Source: Polytrichum commune (lineage: Eukaryota > Streptophyta > Polytrichopsida > Polytrichales > Polytrichaceae). From it: a stretch of 60,000 nt of DNA. Position 1 is the first letter of the stretch; every line of letters begins with the position of its first letter. The translations under genes and the position numbers were made by a program. This document shows, in pieces, positions 32,711-43,540 of the stretch. Under the pieces are notes generated by a model. The model worked only from the letters and a program-made list of their open reading frames with translations, was not told the DNA's origin and made no database searches. Where the stretch lies: positions 126,501-186,500 of the forward strand of contig OX485805.1 in assembly GCA_950295325.1 (NCBI GenBank). The letters are read 5' to 3'.

Positions 32711-34209
32711 TCAAAGGTGGATTACCTCTTCAGCGGCGAGGTCCGCGCCAGCAGTGCCTCCCTCACCAGGCCCCACCAAGGGCAAAGGTTCCGGACGCGC
32801 GTCCGCAAAATTGTCCAGATCTTCGACCACCAACAACGTGTCTCCAGCCGCTTGCGACCCTTGAGTGTCCACGTAAGGATGGCCCTCATCTGTTGAGTCT
32901 TGGCTGCCCCGCATATGTACATCTTCATCACCGACAGGGGCGTTGCCTTCATTGACGTCACTCTCGACGGAGCCTGCCGTGTCACGTGCCGGTATCTCCT
33001 CCACTCCTATAGGATTAGAGGAGGGCGCTGGAGGGGGGGCAACATAGGGAGAGGGCGGGGCAATCAACGCGGGGGCTGGATAAGCATGCTCGGGTATATA
33101 CACCGCATGGCTACTAGACGGAGGCCGCATGAGAGTGGGGGGCATAGACATGACGGCATCGGGAGCTGTATAGACTACAGGGGGTCTTGCCTGCAAGCTC
33201 TGCATCAGGCTCATAAATTGTTGGCTTTGGGCCAAGAACTGTTGATTTTGGGCCATGAGATCGGCGTGCCTTCGAGCAGACTCCAACCTAGCTTGCTCCA
33301 TCTCAGCTTGGATGGCGGCCATCTTTTTGGCGTGCTCCTCGTTAGCTTCTCGAAGCCGTTGGTCAAGCTCTTCCTTCATTCGTTTCTCCATCTTCTCGTC
33401 CAATTCGGACACCGACATCGGCTCTTTCTTCACCTTGCCAGGTTCCGTAGGCAAGGCAGAGATGGCATTGTGAATCCTAATCTCATCCTCGTCTTCATCG
33501 GAGAGCTCCAAGACCGCGCCTTCAGGGTATTCGTTGTATGGCGTTTTGTTCCTCTTTCGTCGACTCTCGCGATATAGAGAGATATCGGGCCTCAATATCA
33601 ACTCCAGCACGTCCCTCCCCTCCATAGGGGGTAGGTCTGAATGTTGAGATCCCCCTCCAGATGAAGCGGTGCATCCGGCTTCTGCCGCAAGGTCCACCTC
33701 CTTCTCCGCCATAACACCTGCAGCACAAGATGGACCAGCAGTGGAAGGAAAGCCAACTCGAGAGGTGGGAGTCCCAAAAGGTGACAGAATAGGGGTATGT
33801 TGGACCCTTATGGGAGTGACGTTCACATGCGTCTCCTGCGGATCTATGTCGTCCGCTCCCAGCAGGAAAATACTTGGATTAATAGGGTCGCGAACAAACC
33901 CGTGTAAAGGCTCCTGTGTGGTTGGCTGCGCTCTGGGGGAACTGGGATCATGGTCCTCTTCAGGGTCTGTCTCCATCTCAGGCATTGCCTCTTCTCTAGA
34001 AGCAAGAGGCACCACAAGATGGGGAGTAAGGACGTCCATGATGTCCTGGATATCCATTTTGGAGGCAATAACCCTGTGAATATGAGCGTCATCGTAGTCG
34101 GTATCCTCCACAAAAGAATTCACCTGCAACCCAAGCATCTGCACCATAACAAGAAAATTAGATAGGAACAATTGTGATGATGGCATATAAATGGGTCTAC
34201 ATATCAACA

Positions 34210-34331
34210 CATTATACGGACGTGCGTTCGTAAAATCACCAATCATAAGATATTGGACAAATTTACGGACGCACGGTCGTAAATTACAATGCAATTGAGA
34301 CTGGCTTGTTTTACGGACGCGCGTCCGTAAA
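34210..34331. repeat. Three palindromic motif copies in one intron
   Basis: Copies at 34215-34232, 34262-34283 and 34310-34331, spaced 47-48 bases, all within the 240-bp intron of the unknown gene. The last is perfect over 22 bases (TTTACGGACGC plus its complement). Confidence 0.85.
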
Positions 34332-35789
34332 TTAAACATGCAAAAGACAACTGGATGTAAGGACAAACAAATACTCACCAATGCTGCATAAACAAACTTG
34401 GTGCCTCCGAAGACGTTGTAAACTGTCTCACTCATGACAGTCAAAGCCTTCAAGACTCCAATATAAAAGTCCATCCGGAGCTCGAACGCCGGGTAGACAG
34501 CATGCATAGTCTCCTCCACAAGCTCCTTGGGGTGTGGTGGGGACAACGAGTAGACTTTCCTGAACACCTCGTAAGGTTTAATAGGCAGTCGCCTAGTTGG
34601 TGAAGACTTGCGTGTCAAGAAATAAAGTTGCACGGCCCCCACTTGCTTCACCCCCCTTGCCTCTTGAATAACAGTGATCCCTTCTGTCTTCGCCGGGATG
34701 TAGGTGCTGTGGTACAGATCGTATTCGAGGTCCATCGTTGATGTGTATAGATGGACAACGGATGTGGACCTCTCTTGCTCTACAATCCATAACCACACAT
34801 GAGGCTCGAAGAGGGCAGGCGAGCGATAGCTCTTGAATGCTTTTAAAAAGGGGTCGTAGAAGGGTGTTCCCGCAACGTCTTGTTTCCAAGCTCCGGGAAT
34901 CGCACGAAAATAAAAAATGGCGAAAGGGCAACCCCGAGGGTCATCTCTCACAGAGGCTCTTGAAGCATGGGTGTCCCATGTGCCGAACTTCAGGCCCTTT
35001 ATGACCGTGCAGAATCTCGCAAACCCTCCGAATTTCGCTTTCTTTTTCCTATCGAGAAAGTTCACGTACAACCCTGCCTCCCTCTCGTCAATGGATCATT
35101 TTTTTCGTTTCTTCTGGATTGTTGGGCCAGGAAGGATGATGCCCCTCTTATCAAAGCTCGCATGGACACATCATTGATGTGGTATTCACCCTTCAGCTTC
35201 CTCCAATTCTCCCACACGATCTCACCATCGCTATTTATGAGGTTGTGGGAGGGTAGCAATTTGCTTATCTCCCTTATAGCCATGGTCTTCTTCTTCCTGT
35301 AATCGCACCATTCCTTAATGTGGTACGTAGAGGGCTTCATATGCTTCAGCCTCTTCAGAAAGATTTTAGGATAGGGCAGAGTCCTTCTAGGAGTCTCTAG
35401 AAGGATGTGTTCTGCTGCCCTGTACAGCTCTGAGTCCATCAATCCTTGGAGGGGACGAAAGAACTTTCGCAGGATTGGTGGTACCTTAATCTTTGAATCG
35501 CTCTTGTACGTGTTCTCCGTATCTGGATTCACAAGGTCCCCATTGTTGTGGGCATCGAAGAGTCGCAACCATATTGCCCACGTTTCCTCTGTTGCAGTGA
35601 TGAGCTTGAATTCACCCTTTAATTCATGCATTGTCTTCATGCCGCTTGTCTTCATGTCTATACTCGAGAACTTTGTCAAGATGGCATTGCTGAATGTCTA
35701 CAAGAGGCATGAATTGCAAGAAATCAGTACATCGAAATTAGTAGACATTAAATTCAAAGAATTGAAGCAGTGGGACGAGAAAGGCCAGG

Positions 35790-35811
35790 TTTACGGACGT
35801 GCGTCCGTAAA
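35790..35811. repeat. Palindromic motif copy in first visible intron
   Basis: TTTACGGACGTGCGTCCGTA plus two bases; one central mismatch. Confidence 0.85.
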
Positions 35812-35926
35812 TATATATGAGTGACATACCTGCCATTTGGGGTTCTTCACGACTGCATTGTCTCTTTCTTTTGGAGGACATTCGTGCTCTATCCACAAGG
35901 TCCTCCCAGCCACGATGTTGGCTGCC

Positions 35927-36905
35927 TGTCGTGCACCTCTCCATGAGGAGTGCCCGAAACACCGTGGGCACAAGGGGGACCCCGGAGTGACACCCGGGAC
36001 TTGTGGCGCCGTTGGTGAGAGGGCCCAAGTGATCCTAGTGTGGGTGAGGGCCCCGGGCGTTGGGAACGCCTCCCACCCACGGAGACTAGGAGGCATGAGG
36101 GTGAAGCCAAGAGCTATGCGTAGCTCATGGCGTGGTGATTCTAGAATGCTCAAGAACACCTCAATCGGAGGTGTGAGCTAGGAGTTATGGCCATTTGAGT
36201 GGGGCGCTGTCCCGGGACAGCGCCCTGGTACAGCAGTGCCTGGGAGTGATTCCCGGGACTGCCAAGGTTCAAACAGGCATAACTTCCTCACCACTTGCCC
36301 GAATGGGGCAAGTGAGGAGTCCATCGGCATCTACGTGAAACGTAGATGAAGATGGAGTGGTTGGTGGTTATGATCAGACATCATACAAGGAAGTTATGAT
36401 GGTCTGAAGCTGCAGGGGGGGGGGGGTTCTAGGCCCAGCAGCTAAGGGAAAATGTCCACTTAGCCCCAACTCTTGGTAGAGAGACAAGAGGTTGGTTGAC
36501 GATGGGGTAGGGGCCCCGCGTGAAGTCCTAGAGGCTTATATGGGTGAGGTGGTGTGGCCTCACCCACCCGAGGCCGAACGGCACGGCCTCCACGGGCATT
36601 GGCCCAATGTGAGGCCATAGTTGCCTAGTATGGTTCGGGTTGTTGTAGTGTTGCTCCGGCAACGCGATGATCAACATGGGATTGGACTTCCATGGATGGA
36701 AGTCCACATCTAGGAATGGGTTACCGATTAAGGGGTGAGTCCCTAAAGCAAAGTAGGAGGGTTGGTTCCCCTCCTATGAACTATAAGGTCCGGGGTAGGA
36801 GGAGCTAACCATTAGCATGGCGGAATGCGAATGGTTAGCGCTCGTAACCTTTGCTAGAATTGAAAATTGGCAACATTGTTAAGGGACCTAGCAAGGGTTG
36901 CGACA
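35927..36905 (+). repeat. 5' LTR of element E
   Basis: 979 bp; C-to-T change in the terminal GCGC (GTGC). Contains a long G run near 36417-36425. Confidence 0.93.
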
Positions 36906-36907
36906 CT

Positions 36908-36919
36908 TGGTATCAGAGC
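36908..36919 (+). promoter_or_regulatory. Primer-binding site (E)
   Basis: TGGTATCAGAGC, two bases after the LTR. Confidence 0.92.
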
Positions 36920-37172
36920 AGGGTTCCAAGTTTTGAGCTCGCACTTTGAGGGAAACATGGCTATCAAAAATGCGGGTTATGATGGTGAGCCCGGGGTTTC
37001 CAAAAGGTTGTGAGGCTCAAATTGGAACAAGGATCATGTGCAAGTGGAATTTGACCATACCATTGGTTCTAATGACAATGGTGGGCATGAGGGTGGATTT
37101 GGTAAGGAAAACGGAGGAGTGCTTTGAAAAGGGCTCCCGGAAACCTCAAAAAACTTTTGGGGCCTAGAATAC
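36920..37172 (+). pseudogene. Leader remnant of E
   Basis: About 250 bases of the family leader, ending at CTAGAATAC where F begins; in H the same sequence continues CCGTAAGCACCC (near 48967). Confidence 0.7.
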
Positions 37173-37364
37173 TATTGGAAGATAGTGTTAGGTTGCAACG
37201 GTGACATTGTCCCATATGGGTTGTCTACGCTGGTCCTAACCCATACATATAAATAAAGGCATAAGGGGAGGAGCTAATCACTCTCTTCATTGTATGCAAT
37301 CCTTGTGTGTTGTGTTCTACCTTTCTACGCTGATGTCTTTGCTTTCTCCTCTCATTTCTCAATA
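37173..37364 (+). repeat. 5' LTR of Copia element F, 192 bp
   Basis: Ends are TATTG and CAATA, a perfect 5-base inverted pair instead of TG..CA. The right end is fixed by the primer site that follows directly; the left end by loss of similarity to family-E leader. A TATA box (TATAAATAAAG) lies at about 37246-37257. The 3' LTR that would confirm the ends is not in the window. Confidence 0.72.
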
Positions 37365-37378
37365 GGTTATGGGCCCAC
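37365..37378 (+). promoter_or_regulatory. Half-tRNA primer site of F
   Basis: GGTTATGGGCCCAC is complementary to the anticodon stem-loop segment GTGGGCCCATAACC of plant initiator tRNA-Met. This fits priming by a cut (half) tRNA, as known for Drosophila copia, rather than by the tRNA 3' end. Confidence 0.75.
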
Positions 37379-38536
37379 TTTGCTTTAGAGCTTAGAGATC
37401 AACTTAGGAAGAGGTAGGAGAGAGCCGGATCTGATCGGAGGCGATTTGGAGGTGTTTCAAGCTTTTGGTGGAGTTTTGGAGTTTTGGAGCACTTTTGAAG
37501 CGCCTTGGAGCATTCTTGGACACTTGGACCAGCGTGGAGGACACCTTAGGTTGAGGTTCATTGTATCTTGAGTGTTTACGTGAGATCGATTCGCATTTTG
37601 AGGGTTTGAGGTGATTAGAGTTCCAAAAGGCTTAGTTGTGGCTTTTTGATGGTTATGTAGTTATTAAGCTTAGTTTTGGAGTGGAAAGGTGCTGACTTGA
37701 GAGATCCATCCATTCTATGCTTACTTTGAGGTGTTTTGAGTTCCAAAAGGCTTAGTTGTGGCTTTTTGATGGTTATGTAGTTATTAAGCTTAGTTTTGGA
37801 GTGGAAAGGTGCTGACTTGAGAGATCCATCCATTCAAAACTAATTTTGAGGTGTTTTGAGTTCCAAAAGGCTTAGTTGTGGCTTTTTGATGGTTATGTAG
37901 TTATTAAGCTTAGTTTTGGAGTGGGAAGGTGCTGACTTGAGAGATCCATCCATTCAAAACTAACTTTGAGGTGTTTTGAGTTCCAAAAGGCTTAGTTTTT
38001 GGCTTTTTGATGGTTATGTACTTATTTGGCTTAGTTTTGGAGTGGAAAGGTGCTGACTTGAGAGATCCATCCATTCTATGCTTACTTTGAGGTGTTTTGA
38101 GTTCCAAAAGGCTTAGTTTTGGCTTTTTGATGGTTATGTAGTTATTTGGCTTAGTTTTGGAGTGGAAAGGTGCTGACTTGAGAGATCCATCCATTCAAAA
38201 CTAACTTTGAGGTGTTTTGAGTTCCAAAGGCTTAGTTTTGGCTTTTTGATGGTTATGTAGTTATTTGGCTTAGTTTTGGAGTGGAAAGGTGCTGACTTGA
38301 GAGATCCATCCATTCAAAACTAACTTTGAGGTGTTTTGAGTTCCAAAAGGCTTAGTTTTGGCTTTTTGATGGTTATATAGTTATTTGGCTTAGTTTTGGA
38401 GTGGAAAGGTGCTGACTTGAGTGTGTGAGAACCTTGAATTAATTCCAAAGTTCAAAATCAAATTCTAAATTTTTTCGAGGGTTTTTTAGCCCTCGCGGTA
38501 CATTAAGTGAGTGGGAGCTTGCATTTGAGTTGCAAA
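37379..38536 (+). other. Copia F leader with tandem repeats
   Basis: Untranslated leader of about 1.2 kb. Most of it is the 120-bp tandem array at 37608-38420. The ATG at 38537 follows AAGTTGCAAA-like sequence. Confidence 0.7.
37608..38420 (+). repeat. 120-bp tandem repeat array, about 6.7 units
   Basis: TTCCAAAAGGCTTAG recurs at about 37621, 37741, 37861, 37981, 38102, 38221 and 38341. Units 1-3 carry TTATTAAGC and units 4-7 TTATTTGGC. Linkers between units alternate between TTCTATGCTTACTTT (after units 1 and 4) and TTCAAAACTAA-type, suggesting block duplication. Unit 7 is cut at about 80 bases. Confidence 0.92.
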
Positions 38537-40272
38537 ATGGCTTCTAGTGAGGGCGATGGCCACATCACGCTCGACAAGTTTGGCGGCGACAACTTCAACC
38601 TCTACAAGTTCAAGTTGGAGATGGTGATGTCCACCAAAGACCTTTGGGAGATCGTGGAGGGTTCGGAGTTGCCGCCACCGTCCACGGCGAGCGACGAGGT
38701 CAAGAAGGCGTACGAGCGTCGATGCAAGAAAGCCTTCGCCATCATTGCCACGAGCTTGGTGGACAAGGAGTTGGCGCACATCAAAGGGTGTAAAGGACCG
38801 GCGGAAGCGTGGAAGACGTTGTGCAACATCCACGAAACCAAAAGCTTGTCCAACATCTTGTTCATTAGGCGCAAGTTTTTCACCATCAAGATGGACGAAG
38901 GCGCCGACATCCTCGACCACATCAACAAGGTAAAATCTCTCGCCGACCAACTCACATGCTTGGAGGTGCCAATGAAGGACGAGGATGTGGTCATGACCTT
39001 GCTCGATAGCCTACCGCCTTCATTCGACCATTTGATCACGGCGTTGGAGACGCGCCCCATGAAGGAGCTCACGTTGGATTTCATCACCGCACGTCTCATG
39101 CACGAGGTGTCCAAGAGGAAGGAGAAAGAGCCTCAAGGAGACGATGCGGCCATGTTGTCCCGCCAACCTCGCACGTTCGACAACAACGACAGGCGAGGCG
39201 ACGGCCCGAGGTGCTACAATTGTGGTAAGTTGGGCCACCTCGCTCGCAATTGTCGATTGAAACGCAAGGTGAATGCCAACGTCGCGAGGTCGAACGATGA
39301 TATTGCATTTGTTGTGAGAGATGGGGCGTCTAAAACCTCCACCACTAGATGGATAGTTGATTCGGGGGCCTCGAACCACATGACACCGCATAAGCAATTT
39401 TTCGACACGTACGAATCCATTTCGGGCCGTAAAGTATTTATGGGTGACAATGGCATCGTAGAGGTCCTAGGCAAAGGCTCCATCCTAGTGGAAACACGTG
39501 TGAAGGGTCGTGCACGGAGCATTAGAATGCACGACGTGCTTCACGTGCCCGACTTGCATTCCAACTTGCTTTCGGTGAGCAAACTCATATCGCGGGGTTT
39601 GAAAGTGCATTTCAACTCGTTGGGATGCGTGGTGAGGGCGAGCAACGGCGAGATGTTGGCCGTGGCGTCGTTGGAGTCCAATTTGTACCAATTGGACACG
39701 AAGGTGATGCATGAGGCCGAAACGAGTTCTTTGGCGCATTCGGAGGCCAACTCGCATCCTTTGGAGCTTTGGCACAAGAGGTTGGGGCATCTCAACGCCA
39801 ATAGCGTGAAATCGCTCCAAATCATGGTGAGCGGCATGGACGTGCAAGCGGTGCCCAACGACGTGCATTCCTTCGCGTGCGAAGGATGCGTCCAAGGCAA
39901 GCAAGCGAGGCGTCCGTTTCCCACGGAGGGAGGCACCCGCGCCACCAAGATCTTGGAGCTCGTGCATTCCGACGTGTGCGGGCCGATGAAAACGCCGTCC
40001 ATCGGAGGCGCAAGGTATTTTCTCACCTTCATTGACGATTTTTCGCGCAAGATTTGGGTGTATGTGCTCAAATCCAAGAGCGAGGTGTTGGCAAGGTTCA
40101 AAGAATGGAAAACCTTGGTGGAGAGGCAATCGGAACACGCAGTGAAGGTCCTTAGGACGGATAACAGTGGGGAATACATTTCTAAGGCATTCGATGATTT
40201 TTTAAGCAAACATGGCATCGCACGCCAAAATTCTTCACCTTACACGCCGCAACAAAACGGGGTGGCCAAACG
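38537..40272 (+). pseudogene. Copia gag-protease-integrase, 5' part of polyprotein (F)
   Basis: Open from ATG 38537 to the insertion of G (579 codons). Gag-like N-terminus (LDKFGGDNFNLYKFKLEMVM, UBN2-type), zinc knuckle CYNCGKLGHLARNC (residues about 226-239), retropepsin site WIVDSGASNHMT (about 275), GAG-pre-integrase LELWHKRLGHLNANSVKSL, and integrase core with HSDVCGP, RTDNSGEY and SPYTPQQNGVAKR. The third catalytic residue (normally E) reads K here, because it falls in the TSD of element G: the right TSD copy has GAACG and would encode E. It would make virus-like particle, protease and integrase, but is cut by G. Confidence 0.9.
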
Positions 40273-41245
40273 TGTCGTAACCCTTGCTAGGTCCCTTAAT
40301 AATCTTGCCAATTTTCCTTTCTAGCAAAGGTTACGAGCGCTAACCCTTCGCATACCGCCATGCTAATGGTTAGCTCCTCTTACCCCGGACCACATAGTTC
40401 ATAGAAGGGGAACCAACCCTCCTACTTTGCTTTCCGGACTCACCCCTTAATCGGTAACCCATTTCTTTGATGTGGACTTCCATCCATGGAAGTCCAATCC
40501 TATGTTGATCATCGTGTTGCCGGAGCAACACTACAACAACCCGAACCATACTAGGCAACTATGGCCTCACAATGGGCCAATGCCCATGGAGGCCGTGCCG
40601 TTCGGCCTCGGGTGGGTGAGGCCACACCACCTCACCCATATAAGCCTCTAGGACTCTATGCGGGGCCCCTACCCCACCGTCAACCAACCTCTTGTCTCTC
40701 TACCAAGAGTTGGGGCCAAGTGGACATTTTCCCTTAGCCGCTGGGCCTAGAAGCCCCCACAGCTTCAGACCATCATAACTTCCTTGTATGATGTCTGATC
40801 ATAAACACCAACCACTCCATCCTCATCTACGCTTCACGTAGATGCCGATGGACTCCTCACTTGCCCCATTCGGGCAAGTGGTGAGGAAGTTATGCCTGTT
40901 TGAACCTTGGCAGTCCCGGGAATCACTCCCAGGCACTGCTGTAGCAGGGCGCTGTCCCGGGACAGCGCCCCACTCAAATGGCCATAACTCCTAGCTCACA
41001 CCTCCGATTGAGGTGTTCTTGAGCATTCTAGAATCACCACGCCATGAGCTACGCATATCTCATGGCCTTACCCTTGTGCCTCCTAGTCTCCGTGGGTGGG
41101 AGGCGTTCCCAACGCCCGGGGCCCTCACCCACACTAGGATCACTTGGGCCCTCTCACCAATGGGGCCACAAGTCCCGGGTGTCACTCCGGGGTCCCCCTT
41201 GTGCCCATGGTGTTTCGGGCACTCCTCATGGAGAGGTGCGCGACA
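40273..41245 (-). repeat. 3' LTR of element G
   Basis: 973 bp; end TGTCGTAACC with a C-to-T change. Confidence 0.94.
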
Positions 41246-41261
41246 CTCACCCCCACCAAAC
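41246..41261 (-). promoter_or_regulatory. Polypurine tract of element G
   Basis: Same tract as the other copies, abutting the LTR. Confidence 0.75.
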
Positions 41262-42054
41262 GGAGTCGATGCCCTCATCGACTATACTCCTAGTCGGCAC
41301 ACCAATTCTCAAGTTGCCATCCTCTATGGTGCGGCATTGTGTTTACCTTAGGGCGCGACCCCCACAATGCATCTTCAAATTTGGCATAGTCCCAAAGGTG
41401 TCGTTCCTAGGTGGTCTGTTAGCGACTTTGGATCTCTCATCCAAGGACCTAACCTATACTAGACCCACCTACTTCGGGACTCACATGGGTTGCCCCTCCT
41501 TTGGGGCCTCCCCCGTTAGGCTCCACTAGCCTAACGTGACACATCTAGGCGAGACCTCAACGCTTCCACTAAGTTGTCTCGGTTGCAACTCCGAGATGGC
41601 TTTCCATTGTTAAGCCACGCCTCGATCGCACGGGGGTGATGCCAAGTCCCGCCCGACTCGGTTCCCACTTTGCTCTTTCGAGACATGGGTTCATGACTCC
41701 CATGCGCCAACTCTCGTTAGCTCGCGGGTAGCACTTTTATGAGCACGCGCCATCACCTTGTCCCCGCCCGGACAAGCCCACGGCTAAGAAGTTTCTTGGT
41801 TTTATCCAAGGCCCTTCCAAGCTATGGTCCCCAATTACTCGGCTTACCCAACCTAGTTTGGCATATCTATTCCCCCTCTTCCATTAACCAAGCACAAGTA
41901 CAAGACTAGGACCTCATCTCATACTTTTCTCTTTGCACCACTAAAGTTTGGACTTTATTCCCTCAAGCCAAAGAACAAGTTCATGTTGTGGCATAATTAA
42001 CCTCGAAGCTAAGTGTGCTACTAGCGTCTCTCCCCCACTAAAGGAGATTGATGT
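41262..42054 (-). other. Non-coding 3' region of element G
   Basis: Conserved region as in A-C; inner purine-rich tract near 42030-42046. Confidence 0.6.
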
Positions 42055-42500
42055 CCTCATCAATGCCTACGCTTCATTTTATTGGAATGTCTAGCCTTAG
42101 TTTCTTCAAAGTGCTTCACCAATTCATTGGTGGTTACCATGTCTCTTGCCGCCACCCAAGCGGTTTCTTTTTCATGGTATCCTCACCATTTCACCAAGTA
42201 CTCTTTTGTACATTTTTTTCATTTTCACTTGGGCTTCCTACACTTGAGGGTGCCCTCCTACCTCATGTTCCAAATGACCTCCACAAGGTCGGGAGGTGGC
42301 CTAATCACTTGCTTGTGATCGGGCCACAAGGTGTCGTCCTAAAATGACTTTCGTAATGAGACATGAAATGTCGGATGCACTTTGATCTCGGGCGGTAATT
42401 CCAACTTATACATGTCCTTGAACACTTGTTCCACAATGGAAAACGAAGCTCCAATTTTGGACATGAACTTTTGAAGTAAGGCCTTTGGGCAAGGTGAAGT
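42055..42500 (-). pseudogene. Integrase tail and chromodomain remnant (G)
   Basis: Same stop-broken block as in the other copies (VHPTFHVS.. EGTLKCRKPK, chromodomain words). Confidence 0.65.
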
Positions 42501-43540
42501 TGTCCACATTCAACAACACCTTATTGGCCCACCTCATACTCCACTTCGCGTCTTCCGGCATTGATTTGCACTCCGTAGCACCTTCGGGCTTTCTCCACCA
42601 ACAACTTGGTCATCTCCAAGACTTGTTTACCATCCTTGGCCAAGTCCTCACCATCTTGGTTGAACTCTAGTGTTGAATGTGCCCCCTCGAGAGCTAGGTT
42701 AATAGGTTGGAGCGCATCCACTCCATAAGCCACCACGAAAGACCACCCCTTGGTAGCCAAGTGCGTTGCTACATTGCAATTACACTCCGCTCGACCCACA
42801 TAGACCGCCCAATCTCCTTGGTCCGCCCCCACCAAGTTCCTCAAGTATTGCTTCAAGACTACATTCACATGCTCCGCTTTCCCATTCATTTGGGAATGCA
42901 AGGCCGTGGTAAACCTTAGTTTCATCCGACCTCCTTAGAGAATTGCATTGAAAATGCACTTGTGAACTTTGGATCTTGATCCCACACAATCACTCTTGGC
43001 AACCCGTGGTGCCTCAACCATCCTTTGAGAAAAGGCTATGCGGTCTCCAACACGGTGGCGGTTCCCACAATTGGCACCATGTGTGCCAACTTGGCAAACC
43101 GCTCTACCATCAACAAGATGGCATCATACCCATGTGACTCCGACAAACTTGTGATCAAGTCCATGCACATACTATGCCATGGCCCCGACGGGATAGGCAA
43201 CGGTTGCAAGAAACCGCCTTGCTTTTGGTAAGAGGCTCGGTTCACTTGGCACTTCATCCAAGCCTTCACAAAGTGGGTTATATCCTTCTTTATGCACCGC
43301 CAATGGTACCCCCATGACACCATTCTATGGCGGCTTTTTCTTTCTCCTCTATGGCCGGCAATAGGACTATCACATTCTTCCTTCAAAACCGATAGCCTCA
43401 ACTTGCCTTGTGGCACATACACCCGACTTTGTTTACACTTGAACAATCCGTCCACCAACTTAACCTCTTTGAGCACCTTGCTCTTGCGAAGCTCACCTAA
43501 AAACATTTGTGCTTTGGGGTATTAAATTTACCCCTCCCGT
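42501..43540 (-). pseudogene. Integrase remnant (G)
   Basis: 43036-43506 is the longest continuous N-terminal integrase piece in the family here (156 residues: VDGLFKCKQSRVYVPQGKL, then AWMKCQVNRASYQKQGGF, where the zinc-finger cysteine C-Q-V-N is kept, then MDLITSLSESHGYDAILL). Core continues 42521-42925 with NGKAEHVNVVLKQYL after a one-base frameshift near 42930. The ETA stop is shared. Confidence 0.8.

Larger units (their letters stand above)
32711..35926 (-). pseudogene. Unknown three-exon gene, cut by element E
   Basis: Minus strand. Exon a 35830-35926 (LWIEHECPPKERDNAVVKNP, ending KWQ), intron 35698-35829 (GTATGT..TTGTAG), exon b 34379-35697, intron 34139-34378 (GTGAGTAT..GTGCAG, 240 bp, itself open), exon c 32711-34138. 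The rebuilt protein has about 940 visible residues: a conserved-looking N-terminal part (TATEETWAIWLRLFDAHN, GGFARFCTVIKGLKFGTWDT), an acidic middle, a coiled coil (about 33190-33430, KMEKRMKEELDQRLREANEE) and a proline-rich, acidic tail. No family recognised. Exon b has an apparent one-base loss near 35089-35093: NDP and IDEREAGLYVNF are in different frames. Element E sits in exon a, so the 5' end is separated. I call it disrupted, but the frameshift could be a sequence error. Confidence 0.6.

Noticed and set aside
32900-33577. Plus-strand frame of 225 codons
   Set aside because: Antisense to the coiled-coil and acidic coding region of the unknown gene; low-complexity composition.
34139-34378. 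Continuous 786-codon reading through the intron of the unknown gene
   Set aside because: The 240-bp open stretch starts GTGAGTAT and ends GTGCAG, has different composition and holds three palindromes, so splicing is more likely than coding.
37615-38194. Minus-strand frames with repeated MDGSLKSAPFHSK
   Set aside because: By-product of the 120-bp tandem repeat (multiple of three) on the opposite strand of the Copia leader.
37608-38420. CRISPR-like array
   Set aside because: Units are 120 bp, directly adjacent without variable spacers, in a eukaryotic retrotransposon leader.
39485-40218. Minus-strand frames of 217 and 225 codons
   Set aside because: Antisense shadows of the Copia integrase coding strand.
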